In this document: one piece after another, positions 21,539 to 33,432 of the stretch
How positions within the stretch are numbered: the stretch's first letter is position 1
How the letters are laid out: the number at the start of each line of letters is the position of its first letter
Source: Congeria kusceri
Taxonomy: Eukaryota > Mollusca > Bivalvia > Myida > Dreissenidae
NCBI GenBank assembly: GCA_027627225.1
Contig: CM051027.1
Coordinates: 90,022,151 to 90,086,150, forward strand
Reading direction: 5' to 3'
DNA length: 64,000 bases
The notes under the pieces: generated by a model
The model's database searches: none
What the model saw: only the letters and a program-made list of their open reading frames with translations
What the model was told of the DNA's origin: nothing
Position numbers and translations under genes: made by a program

Positions 21539-24500
21539 TCAACAAATATAACAAACATAACAATGATAATTTAAATTCATGTTCGACAATTCGGGATGTT
21601 CTGTATTGACTGGTGTTACTAATGCTCGTTCAATGTAGCTACAAGTGCCTTCATGGTCAACAAGAAGGATAGTGTTGGTTCGGTAAAGAACAAAACAAAT
21701 TATTGTTAAAGGTTTCCTAATATTTCTTTCAGATGGTTGTTGTTTCGTTTGATTTATTAACGTTGTGAAACACTGCCGTCATAAATGAAGTCGTTCAAAC
21801 ATTTTTTTTCAATAATACAAATTGTATTTTTATAATTTATTCCACGGATGAAACTAGATCTATCGACCATTACTTGTTCATTTGAGCAATTTTGCTACCT
21901 ATGGTAGAAAAATTTGAGGGTTCTTTATGAACAAAATTGCAAAGTGTTATTCACATATTTATATCATGAATTCGTTACATAGAATACAGCGTATACACCA
22001 CGAGGATCAGAAATACAAGAAATACGTGTCATAAAATAAATCGTTCTTACTAAATAACCAAATCAGAAAAAAAAAGAGAAGAACCTGAATATTATTCAAT
22101 GCTGATGGTCCCGTTTTGTATTGAATTGTGACCATTTTAAACAATAATTAACCTAGTCCCTGTTTTTTCTTCGGGTGAGAATATCGATATTGCCGTCATG
22201 TCTTTCATGATGTCCCCGGATGTCGACCAGCCAACCGCTCTTAACTGCTCTTCCACACGAGGGTCTGGGAAATATCTGTGAGGTACAGACGAAAACTATA
22301 ATTATATGTTCTGCGCATTGTTGCGTAAGAGCACGCGGTAAAGCTCGTGAAGTCTTGTGACGCTAGGTGAATGGCAAGTGATAATTTAACCATAGCTGCG
22401 GAGGAGTTAAATGTTAGCGGCGAAAACTGGAACGGTCTGGTTACTTAAAAAGTACAAATGCATAAATGATCTAGGATGTGGCAAATCACACTACGCCTTA
22501 GTATATTATATTCGACAATAGAAATAGTATTGCTTTTATAAATATGATCACTTCTGTAGGCATATATATTTTTGATAGGCATATGACCACACGTTTGTAT
22601 GAAAAGAAATCCAATGAAAGTTAATTACAATCGACGTGTTTGAATACTTTAAGGACAGTGTCATTCGGGTGTAGCAAAACATATAGCGGTAATTGCTGCT
22701 ATTTAAAATTATGAAGAAAGTGCTCCCTCAGTCACAAGGTTAGTATATTACGGCAATGATTATGACAGACATGCGTATATACACCTACCTAACCTCATCG
22801 GTCATTAAGTCCATTAAACGGGAAACGAGATCGTCTTGCTTGTCAGGTGTACCGTAAGTCTGAACATTGTCTGCAAACTTCTTCATTCCCACAGACCGCT
22901 TCTTTCGGGGCTTCGATACGTGGCGACTGTTATCGCATGCAAAATAACCTGTAGCAAGACGTGAATGGATTGTATCTAAGCAACCGAACTTTGACAGCAC
23001 TGCTATTGCTTCAAATGCAAATATACTGATCCTTCAAACGTTAATATATTCGATCAAAGGCATGTGTTTATTGTTTAAAGAAAAGCAAAGTTGAATGACA
23101 TTACAACACTTAAATCATTCGGCAAACTAGAGGCAAAATTTCCGTGTAGTACCCCAATCAATTAGAATAATAATAATAATTATCGCACAAACACCTTTGT
23201 TTATTTAATTTTAATACACTTAACGTTTCGGCATGATGCCTTCATCAGTAGTAATAAAAATAAAAATAATCATTTTTTTATCAATTAGAATAGAACCTAT
23301 TTTAATAAATATATAGTGTCTGTTAATTTACAGTTCCTATGGATACATACGGTATACGTACCTTTGGCGTAGGAATATACAGGGCTCTCCGTGTGGTTGC
23401 AGGTCATTGTCTGAACATGCGGCTCAGGTTCACGGCGGGAACATACGAAAGCATCAATATGTGATATTATTTTATTAATAAACAATTCATTTAGTGCGAT
23501 ATCCCAGTAAACCAAATAACAAACTAAAACTCTGCAATTACTTCTAAACCTCTAATTGCTTCATGACAAAAATGTTGTTGCAAATAGAGAACAAGACTCA
23601 TATACATTTTTCGTTTTAACTCACATCATTTCTGATCGTCATGATTCGATAACCAACTGAATAATCAATTACTAAAACAATCGCATGCGAATATATTTCC
23701 GAAGCGTTACCTTAGATCCAGCAGCACGAGGTGGAGGGGGTTGTACAGGTGGTGCTCTGCAAGTACATCCGCCATGTACTCGTCTGCTGTTTTGTTCCCG
23801 GTCAGGAAATTTGGTACAAGGAAACCCAAATATTCAAAGTTCAACTTTTAGCAATAATTCTCTGTAAAACTCATTTGAATAAATAATCAAGGCGCACTCA
23901 TTATACTTAAATCATGTAATATTTTCGGCAGCTATGTATACCGTACGAGCAAGGATATAAATCAATAATAATCAAGATTTGTCAATATTTACACAATATA
24001 TGCTCGTATTTCAATATTTCGTTATTTGATTGTAATGCGATTGTGAAAGTCTGAAAACGATGTTTGAAAATGAATCTACGACTGAAAGTCTGTACCTTTT
24101 CCTTTAGCTTTAGGAGTTTGAACTTCTATAATGTTCAGTAAACAGGCGGGTTTACCCTTCTCTTATAAGCCCAGCCAGGACCCGCCTTCTTTATCTGACC
24201 TCAAGTCAATTCCTGCAAATGGGAATCGGCATGTTAAGACTGTGCGTGTTGACAGGTATGCGGCCCGACGGATGCGCCGGTGATCGACGGGTCCACACAT
24301 AATGACGCTTCATTGAGGTAGAAACTCATAAACTTTGAAACACACTGCATACACACACGCCGGTGATCGATATACAGGACAAGGTGGGGTGTTTGAAAAA
24401 AAATATCAAAATGAGTTAGAATTTATTCTTATGGATAAGAAGGAAATATATTTTATATTATAAAAGATGATACTTAAATCGAATGCAGTGTGTCAAATAA

Positions 24501-25021
24501 AGGTGAGTTGAAAACATATTTGTGAAACACGGATTTAGTTAATTATGAATGCAAAAATATAAATAAGATAAGAGTTAATGGCGTTATGCATTTTTAATTA
24601 CAGCAAAAATGAAAATAAAAATCATTTAAAAGTGATTAGTTAATCGTGGATTTTGAAACCATTCGGAATATTTTACACCACTATTTCACAATGTTCACTT
24701 CATTATTGCACCACAGCAGTAACTCGGCAAGGATTTAATTTATGACACCGCCAATTCAAAACACTTTTAAAAACCACCAACGTTTGTCACCAACGTTATT
24801 TGTCGCAGTATAGTAATAATTTAATATATTAGTCAACAACAATCAAGCAGACAACGCAAGAAGCGATACATATGGTTTCCTTACCGCCGATCCATCGCCT
24901 GTCTGTGCCCCTGACTGCCGCTGCTTCTGTCGGTTTTCTCCAGCGCTCGTCCCCTGTTGTTGGCCAGTATCATTTTGTAGCCGTTAGTGGGTTGGCTTAG
25001 GTACATAAACAAGATGCACAT
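21539..25021 (-). pseudogene. TANGO2: TANGO2 (NRDE family) pseudogene retaining introns
   Basis: Exon pieces on the minus strand are 25021-24885, 24212-24096, ~23844-23711, ~23523-23362, 22948-22789, 22275-22153 and 21680-21539. The first starts MCILFMYLSQ...YKMILANNR, the N-terminus of TANGO2/Ser-Thr-rich NRDE proteins with Cys2. Later blocks are EGGSWLGL, FLVPNFLTGNKTADEY, HLYNPLHLVLLDL, REPEPHVQT, FPDPRVEEQ and TNTILLVDHEG, in family order. Lesions: one extra base in a C run at 24951-24954 (a G run on the minus strand) destroys NRDE, and dropping it gives NRDERWRKPT. An in-frame TAA lies at 24165-24163. Acceptors of the third and last pieces are not AG at the homologous joins. Phases of the last four exons agree. 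The intact protein is linked to mitochondrial and ER-Golgi homeostasis and haem traffic. An alternative is a real gene with assembly errors, but three kinds of lesion favour decay. Confidence 0.75.
23226..23248 (-). ncRNA. Hammerhead-ribozyme-core-like motif (Penelope-type end)
   Basis: Minus strand reads CTGATGA, a small hairpin GGCA-TCA-TGCC, then GAAAC, the order of a hammerhead core. An unpaired A follows CTGATGA, and stems I and III are weak or very short. Such motifs are known from Penelope-like elements and small retrozymes. No Penelope coding sequence was seen beside it, and it lies in an intron of the TANGO2 pseudogene. Confidence 0.35.
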
Positions 25022-25639
25022 TGTGAACAGGATGCCGTTTTCTCAGTTTTAAATGAAATATTCTTGACTAATAATTGGAATAACCTGATTTTAATCGTGT
25101 TAACTATTTAAGTCCACAGAATTTAACAATAAACATCACTAGCGGATCGAAAGGGGGCGCACCCGGCGCGCGTTCCCCCCCTCCCCAAAACTCCCGGACC
25201 ATAGATATGGGCATATATAAAACGGTCAAACTTATTAAATATGTTGAAAAATGTATCGCTCGCTTCGCTCGCTCAGTTTTATACATGAAACACATAGATC
25301 TAAACTTCAGTCAAACATACCCGACCTAGCCCGCCCTCTACTTTTCTTACGTACACCGTAGTACCGGCGACAAAGTCAACGATAACGATAATTAACTATT
25401 ATACTTTTCGAATAAAGACGATTTTAAGTCGAAATTCGAGTCAAGACCACTTTTGAGTTTAAACAGTTTCATCTAAATAAATAGTTAAGATCCTCTGAAA
25501 CTAAATCGACAAACATTTTGGCGATTTCATATTTTCCCTGGAACCATAATTATGTCGTCAAAATTTACTTGCCGTATTATTTCGCAACGCAATCATACGA
25601 GTATCTTTCACACTAGTTCGTGTAAAAACATGTTCGTCT

Positions 25640-25677
25640 GTCTGTCCGTTAGTTATTTGTCTGTCCGTTAGTTATTT
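25640..25677 (+). repeat. Perfect 19-bp duplication
   Basis: GTCTGTCCGTTAGTTATTT occurs twice head to tail without a mismatch. Confidence 0.85.
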
Positions 25678-25952
25678 CCGATGAAACATAAACTCAGTGC
25701 ATAGCACAGTTGAATACAATTGATGAACATTACTGTGAACGTGTGAGTTATTGAATGACATTCAATTCGAAAAGAGACCATTACACTTTGGTGATAGATA
25801 ATTCTCGATGCATGTGTGTTAGAATGTAGTCAGCTACGGACTTTACATGTTAAAAGATGTTCCTGATAAATAACAGTGAACGTCAATTACGTATTTAGTG
25901 GACAGGCACATTAAACAACGACACTTTACTGCCAAAGCAGGTGCATGACATA

Positions 25953-25995
25953 GATGATGATGATGATGGTGATGATGATGATGATGACGATGATG
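25953..25995 (+). repeat. (GAT)n microsatellite
   Basis: A run of GAT triplets with two changed units (GGT, GAC). Confidence 0.85.
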
Positions 25996-26469
25996 TGCAC
26001 AGATTTATTACACAAGTTTGATACGAAGCTGTAGCTGATCACTGTCGACACACAGAAAACATAAAGGGGTTATATATATATGAGCAAACGTTTACGACCC
26101 CTCTAACCCGAAATCCTGGAACCGCCTCTGAACATTAACCTTAGAATCAGAATACGGTATTCTGTTTATCATATTTTATCAGTGCAAACATGGTAAAATA
26201 TTTTCTAAATGCATTTAGAGATTAATCATTCAAAGTATGCGCTTATCGGTGTTCAGCGGCGTGCATCGTTGCGCTTGTACATGAACGTGCGAAAGAGATC
26301 AAAATGATACGAACAAAACAAACAATCATTGTTGACGTAATGTGAATACCGTAAGCCGTGATTTGCATTACGTGTTTAATAAAAACGCATAATTTTGAAG
26401 CATTAAAATGGTTTGATTCCATGTGGATTCTTGCTGGCGGGTGAAGTGGTAAGTATGAAACTCAACGAT

Positions 26470-27125
26470 ATTTTTTTTTTATCAAATTAGCGTTTGTTTA
26501 GCCCACTGCACATTGTTCGGAGGCGGAAGTGGAGGACCTGGAGCCTTCGTGGGCCGTGGTAAAAGTGGAGGGGTATTGCGGTTCTATTTGGCCTAATTTT
26601 ATTTTTGAAAGATGCAATTGATGTAGATTTTCGCGTTTCAAAAGGCAGCTTGTTCCACAGAGATATAGTGTGTGGCAAGAAGGAATTGTGGTAAGTGGAC
26701 GTGCGACAAAGAGGTACCCGAATGGAGTCTGGGTTGCGTAGATCATAGCCTGGATTTATTTGCTGAGGGACGAGATCAGACAAGTACGATGGTGTAAGAT
26801 GGTTTTTCATTTCGAAAAACTGAGTTAGACTATGCTGAGATCTGCGCGACTCCAATGTTTCCCAACCGATTGATTCGTATAAAAGATTAGTTTGGTTGCA
26901 CCGGTGGCTATTCTGGCTGCCTCTAGTTGGATCTTCTCTAATTCGTCCTTTTCATACTGAGTACAGTTTGACCAAATACTGTCGCCATATTCTAAAATAG
27001 TACAAACTAAAGAAGTGTAAATCGTTTCTAAGCTTTCGCGGTCAAGAGTAAACTTAAGCTTCCGCATAATGTTTATACGTTTCCCTGCTTTGGATGTGAT
27101 GTATTCAATTTGCGAGTGCCAATAT
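26470..27125 (-). pseudogene. LINE fragment, RT C-terminal part
   Basis: The minus strand gives NIMRKLKFTLDRESLETIYTS, LEYGDSIWSNCTQYEKDELE and, after a frameshift near 26870, QHSLTQFFEMKNHLTPSYLS... to LRTMCSGLNKR and a stop. These are the thumb and C-terminal regions of the LINE family seen more completely at 40.4-43.4 kb. The 5' side is cut near 27125. A run of A on the sense strand closes the 3' side near 26470, so this is a dead 5'-truncated insertion. Confidence 0.75.
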
Positions 27126-27469
27126 AACTGTAAAACATTGAAATACTATGTGACATGAGATCGAAATATTACTTATTCAAGGTTATAATGACAGTCCATG
27201 AAAGTTGTCACACCTATTTGTTTCTGGATGAATTGTGATGATAGTGGTGGCATAATAACGACTCTTTTGGTCTTAGAATTGGTTTATTTTGTACTCGATG
27301 GCAAGGAAACAATCTGACTAAAATGCTCGAGCTTTCTATTGAAAGCCGGTCGTATTTATGGGCAGATTTCAACACGAATATGTAGAAGAAACACTGATCT
27401 AATTTTCTAGCATACAGATTTTGTTAATTATTATGAATATTTATTCAGAGTCAACATTTTTATTTTTTT

Positions 27470-28345
27470 TACATAACATCGACATCTCCTCTGAAACGAT
27501 TGGGCCGATTTTGATACAACTTCACAGAAATGTTCCGTGGTCCTTCCCCCTCTGACTCTCCTCGCAGCCAGATGAGTGTTATAGGTCCTGTTGGGCCTCG
27601 TTTTAGCTCGACGATCGAAGAATAGGTGGGCTTTCCTACTCGCCCCGGCGTCGGCGTCCGCGTCTGAACTTGGTTAAAGTTTATATTCAAAAGTCTTGTA
27701 ACTTCAAAACTAAATAAGTTATTCAATTGAAACATGAAATATACATAAATTCCGACATCAGATGCAACATGGCACAAATGCCCTTATATGGGGTCTTGTC
27801 TTCAATCTTGTTTTCAATCACGAACGTTTCGTTATAAACGTATCACGGAAATTATTTAAACGTATTGATAACTCTTGAGTAACTTATCAACTCAAAGATT
27901 ATACGGTTATTGTAATATTAATGTTGCAGAATATGAGTACCCTTTTCTTACTTTGCTGCGATAATTATGGATATTTGAGAATGAAAAATGTAAGAAAGAT
28001 CTCGTGGCCATCTGTAAACTTGTTTAAACTGGGATGTCATAAAAAATGTTACGAATCTGGTAGGTGTGTGTAAATATCTTAAAGAAGCTATGTCATACAG
28101 AAAATACTGAAAACATAACTTTTCTGAGTAAACTGTTCCTTGAATGTAAGATTGATTCATCTTTTGTTATCTTGCATATCTGCGTCCCGAGCTGTGTATA
28201 TCTATAAATGTGTAATTGAACTTACCTAATTAACTATTATGTTTCTGTATTGATTCCTTGTCTTTGCCATAACTTTTTTTTTGGAAATGCTTAGGCATAT
28301 TTAGTTTTGGCGATCACCAATAAACTTTGAAACTTGAAACTTTGT
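27470..28345. other. Repeat-like stretch, no gene
   Basis: Around 27560-27670 lies a GC-richer block with CGTCGGCGTCCGCGTC, of a type I recall as dispersed repeats in bivalves. Near 28310-28345 AATAAACTTTGAAACTTGAAACTTTG resembles the 3' tail of a plus-strand LINE. No coding trace accompanies it. Confidence 0.4.
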
Positions 28346-28432
28346 TAACTCTTGGATGGAAATGACTTAAACTGGAGACAGACTGCATTTTCTTCTAATT
28401 TATTTATATTTGAGGCAGTTGTTAGCTGTAAG

Positions 28433-31400
28433 TTATCTATAGTGCGTTTCCGGATGGAATAGCTCGTCCTTAAAGTCAAAGAAGTCACTGAGGTCTGCAC
28501 GTTTTGGTCTGATGCTGACACTGAAATATAAACAAGAGCAATTGATGTGGTTTGTTCGCCCTGAACTGGGGATCGGACCTAGAAATAAGAAGATCTAAGA
28601 ACAGTTACCGAATATAAGTGGTGCTTTAACAACAGTAAACTTTATAGATGTATACGTAAAATTAATAGTTGTTTAGACGCCAAATGATTTATTACGAAAC
28701 AAAACATTTTTTTTTCTCAAAAATATTATATCTTTAACTAATGAAAATCATTTCCATTGTGTATAGGTTAAGAATGTTTGGACCAAATGTTTCTGCACTA
28801 CCTACATGTAAATAGTGATCTGTTTATGTGTTTGGGGAAAATAAATATGTCCCTTTAATTATGACCGACCGATTAATGGATGTCTTGGAAATTGGTTTAT
28901 TACACACATACATATTAAAAGGGGCATTACTCGTACACCAACACTGGTATGATAGCGATTCAGTATGCATGAATTGCAGAACATCTTATTTGATACTGAA
29001 CATTGTGATTTACAAGTGTAATTGGCAACACATTGTTGTTATGGTTATTTACAGTAACACATGTTGAATACATGATTAAATTCCTGAAAAAAGGGTAGGT
29101 GAATAAAGAGCAGGTATTTTGTGTTAATTCTTTAAATTGAACTTTCAGTTTCATGCATTCATATTTTCGTATTGCAACACATTTAAATTCATTTGGAAGG
29201 GGCGGGGGTGGCAATCTGAAAAGTCGTTTGCTGAATAACCTGAAGCATATTCTTTTAAGGTGACATTTCCCATCAAAATCATTTTAAAAATACAAAATGA
29301 ATATTATGATGAGTATAAAAATGTGAAAACAATACAGTCGCCTTTTCAACTTAGCATACATTTTTGCAAGTTTTTCACTATCCGGTTTTTCAAAATTATA
29401 TTTAGGGTTGCAGCTGCAACAATATATCATTATATTGTGAGTGTTTTTTGTATTGTATTACATTCTACATGATCTAACTCAATAAAATATGGGCATCCCA
29501 GAATAATGTTAAAGTCCATTTGAAAGAACTAAATGTTAACGTTATTTGCTACTGTTGTATATTGTTTTTATTACCGTCTTATGAGTTTGAAGGATATTGT
29601 CCCATTAATGAGTCGTATCGTGGGAAAACCGGGCTTAATGCACGTGCGTAAAGTGTCATCCCGGATTAGCGTGGACGGCACTTGCCGCTTACAGTGGAAT
29701 TATGTTTAGAAGAGACTTCATTGAAACAGAAAATACCATAAAAGCGGAAAGAGTCGTCCCGGATTAGCCTGTGCGGACTGCACAAGCTGATCCCGGACGA
29801 CACTTTACGCAGGTGCATAAAGCCCGGTTTTCCCACGACACGCCTCAATTATAACCTTTCTTAATAGTCATCAGTATAACATGTATCGAGTCAAATATTT
29901 TATAACAATTTTAGAGAAATAGTATAGCAAATATTTATACTTTTGTGTCTCCATGTTATCGCCTGACTGAGGTATATCGTTTATTTGAGTCAGCAGATCG
30001 GTTTTCTCATCCAATGGCGCGCATTCTGTGAAATGGCACAACACGAATATTAAGACTCAGCATTCATATTAAAATTGTAATTACGATTTATGTATATTTC
30101 ACAAACATTTCACAGAAACTCATGTGATCTTTCCCACTTACAACTGAAAATCGTGCTTGATCTGATATATGTTCATATGTAAATGTTTACAATAAAATCA
30201 TTATAAAAATCCGAACCCCAAAAGGAATTCACCCACTACAGTTTTTACATGATTATGATTTTACACATATAATCCACATTGATTGCGTGAAACATTGGCC
30301 CTAAGAAAGACTTAAGAAAGATATGCAATTCATATTGAACAATACATCATAAAATTTGCTGTATTATTACAAGGAAGGTTTTTAATTAAAACATTTGTTA
30401 AAGCTAAGTGCACCTTAGATTTATACAGAAAACCCATCGTATTCAACAATTAATTTTTAGACTTAAGAATAAAAAATAGACTTAGACTTTTAAAAAATAC
30501 ATGTATGTTCACAAATATGCCAAGCACTATTGCTGCTCATGTCATTAATAAATCATACTAAATAAAAAATGCTAAAATAAGCGTCGTTGAATACCCGGTA
30601 CAACTCAAATTAAAAGCCTTTAAGAATATTCTTTATTCTGAAGTCTTAAGTCTAACAATGGGTTGGTGAATACTGCCCCTGGGTCCATATCCACAAAGCT
30701 CCTAAGGAAAATCTTAACTTATGTTCGACTTAAGTCAAAATTTCAAATACCATTTTTTATGTGAAAATCATTCGTTTATATTTTAGATATGATACCATTA
30801 GAAGCATCTGTTGATTCTTAACCAGACTAGAACAGTTTGATACAAAATACACTTTGAATTAAACAGCCACAGACTTAAGGCAATTTATGATTTTATGAAA
30901 TTTACTTAGGTTTTTCCTAAGGAGCTTTGTGGATACGGATGCAGGTAACAATGTCCAATAAAAAAGTATTTAGAGAACACTCAATTGTATTGTGGACAAG
31001 ACATGCGATCGTCAACAATGGACATTTCATAAATAGTTGAAGACCCCTCGATTTCCAATGAGCAGCTTTTATTTGGATGACTTAATACATATTTTAAATT
31101 ATTGAATTGTAAATGATAAATGATCTTAAAGAAATAAAATGAAGACATAAAGGCCATAATTCTCAGTTTGAGTCAGCGACTTCATGCATGTTGTTGTAAA
31201 AAAACTATTGCACGCTCCTTCCATACGTTAAAAGTTGTCACATATAACAAGTAAAGTCAAGTATTGAATCTACCTATCAAATTCATTTTTAAGCATGTAC
31301 ATTAATTAATAGTTCAAAGTGTCTACTTGCTTCACGAAAGGTCCATATCCACTTAAAACACTGTGTATTTTATTTTTGTATTTGATCAGTGTTTAACTAA

Positions 31401-31758
31401 TAACTGAATGTTTACGACCACGTATTTCTTATTGCAGTGCTAGGTCATATGTAACAGAGGATGGTAGTTAGACAAATATAGTTATACATTCCTATTTTTC
31501 ATCGCCATGCATGGTCGATTTCACACGATCATTTTGAAATTAAATTAAACCAAGCATATACCTCAACATTATTTAGTTCAAATATAGTGGAACCGAATGT
31601 GAACCTCAAAATTGTTTGATAATTATATTTTAAATATAATAAAGTGAACGTATCTAACATATCATAATGAGACATGTATGTAAATAACTGAAATTACCTG
31701 CGAAGTGCTGTACTGCCATTAAGCATATTAGCCAAGAAGCCAACATGAAATTATCCAT
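28433..31758 (-). CDS. Three-exon secreted peptide precursor (peptide gene A)
   Basis: Exons on the minus strand are 31758-31698, 30025-29941 and 28520-28433. Exon 1 encodes MDNFMLASWLICLMAVQHFA, a clear signal peptide, and stops in phase 1 at GTAATT. Exon 2 (acceptor TTTCACAG, donor GTATAA) encodes an acidic spacer with a single cysteine (ECAPLDEKTDLL). Exon 3 (acceptor ATTTCAG) encodes VSIRPKR followed by ADLSDFFDFKDELFHPETHY and a stop. Phases 1 and 2 match genes B and C, and the precursor is 77 aa. Cleavage after KR would give a 21-residue acidic peptide rich in F and D without cysteine. AATAAA lies at 28399-28404, 29 bases beyond the stop. An acceptor-like TTATGCAG upstream of the ATG suggests a further non-coding 5' exon. 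I do not recognise the family. Confidence 0.65.
29613..29845. mobile_element. MITE with long inverted ends (intron 2 of peptide gene A)
   Basis: The left end CGTGGGAAAACCGGGCTTAA is mirrored at the right end, and pairing continues for roughly 70 bases through TGCGTAAAGTGTC and CCCGGATTAGC. I recall this as a very abundant repeat in Dreissena-type genomes. No coding capacity. Confidence 0.75.
30678..30945. mobile_element. MITE with ATCCACAAAGCTCC ends (intron 1 of peptide gene A)
   Basis: Left end CCTGGGTCCATATCCACAAA is mirrored at the right end near 30910-30945, with AAGGAAAAT-type extension. A related copy lies at 56993-57215. Confidence 0.75.
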
Positions 31759-31759
31759 A

Positions 31760-33330
31760 CTAACATAAAATACCACGCAGTTGTTCACATGAAGCCTGCA
31801 TAAGTAAAGGAAATGGTTGTGTCAGGCATTGGATTAGAGCACAATACATCTACATTCGATGTACGAACTACGAAACAAGAAATTGCGTTCTGTGTCAAAG
31901 ACGTAAAAACGATATCGCCTTTATAATAATTAGGATGTTACTCGTTCAATAAACAGAATATTAAGAAGTTATGTTCTGGAACATTCTCGCCAACGAGTTG
32001 TTCTTGTAAATGAATAAAAAACGAGATTTGTAATGGTTCTGTATAAGGTGCATTACCATTAATATTTTAATGATATATAACTGACGCAGTATTTTAAAAC
32101 GTTTCTCCCCTTGCATACGACTTTCTTCTTTATATACCTTCGACCAGTTGTATGTATACGTCATTATGTATACATTATTATTCATTATGTATCGATCAAT
32201 CCTATGAGTATCTGATATTTTATATATTTGACAGTATTTTATATTGAACATTTTGAAGGCATGAACTACTTAAAGACTAAGGGTATTCATTTTATATATA
32301 TTTTTTTCATTAGTGTCAATCCAATACTCGTGTGCGAGTGCGTTCGTGTATCATAAGCCTTACGCTGTATTTGTGGGTTGGCAAACGAGCGATCATGGTG
32401 ATAGGTTGTCGTAGTCAGGGTCGTATCCAAAGACGAAAAAGCACTGAGGAAAATATTTTCTAGGGGGTTCCGGGGCATTCTCACCCTGATTTTTTTTTTG
32501 AGGGTGCAATATTTATGGTATTTTTTCTTCAAAAGACATGCATCAAATTTTACGAATTTCTTGTAATAAACTGACAAAATCTACCTATGGTCACTGAACA
32601 AAATTATTTCGGACTTGACATTTTAATTTGACTGAAATAATTTATTATCGCGATCACTCTTGTTTTCAAAGGCTAGATCTAATCGGCGCCTGCCTGTACT
32701 ATCCTACATCGGCAAAATTTGAAGTTTATCAAAAATTATATGTTGTCCGTGTATGCGCACGAGAGCAAAATGATTTAGACGTTCTTCTACCATGACACGT
32801 CTGCACTAAGTCTTAAGTATACGCAAAGAACTAAAACTGCGCTCACATGTATAAGAAAAGAAAAGAAATTGTAACGAAATCAACAGTTTAAAAATAACTG
32901 AGATTTTTGAAAAGCAGTATGAATCACATATTTTGATGCCTCTTCTAAAGAAGTTATTCCAGACATGGTATTGTTATTATTGCGCATTTTCCATTTAATC
33001 AGTTCTTGGCTAAAATGTTTTGGAGGAAGCATTGGCTAAAAAGTTTTGAGTAAGCAAGGTTGTCGTTTGTTGATCGCACCATATATAAATGTAAGAGCGG
33101 TAGTGTAAGAGAGAGCATATAATACTTGATCTATGTACATGTACTTGACGGTAAATAATGCTGTTTATAGATTAGATCTAATAATTTACTACTCTAGACA
33201 TTTTTCATATTGACGTCAATACAAGTAAATTGTCACGGTCATCATTTAATTTTCGAAAAGAGCTGAATTTTGTTTTGGTCGTTTCTCAAATTTTCAGCCT
33301 CAGCGTGGCTACGGGTCTGGTAGTCAAACG
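31760..33330. other. Intergenic stretch between peptide genes A and B
   Basis: No splice-supported exon seen. Near 32410-32500 is a block (GGGGGTTCCGGGGCATTC region) that looks like a dispersed repeat. Confidence 0.45.
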
Positions 33331-33331
33331 A

Positions 33332-33337
33332 TTTATT
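33332..33337 (-). terminator. Poly(A) signal AATAAA for peptide gene B
   Basis: AATAAA on the minus strand, about 96 bases beyond the stop codon of the gene at 33433-34263. Confidence 0.5.
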
Positions 33338-33432
33338 TTTGTTATTAAATAACACAGACAAATAGATAACATATTAGTTTTCTTTTCATAATAACAAACA
33401 AAAAGAAAAGCTTCCTTCCTTTACTGATGTTC

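Noticed and set aside
27469..27777. Minus-strand open frame of about 100 codons with GC-rich part
   Set aside because: It runs through a dispersed-repeat block; no domain is visible.
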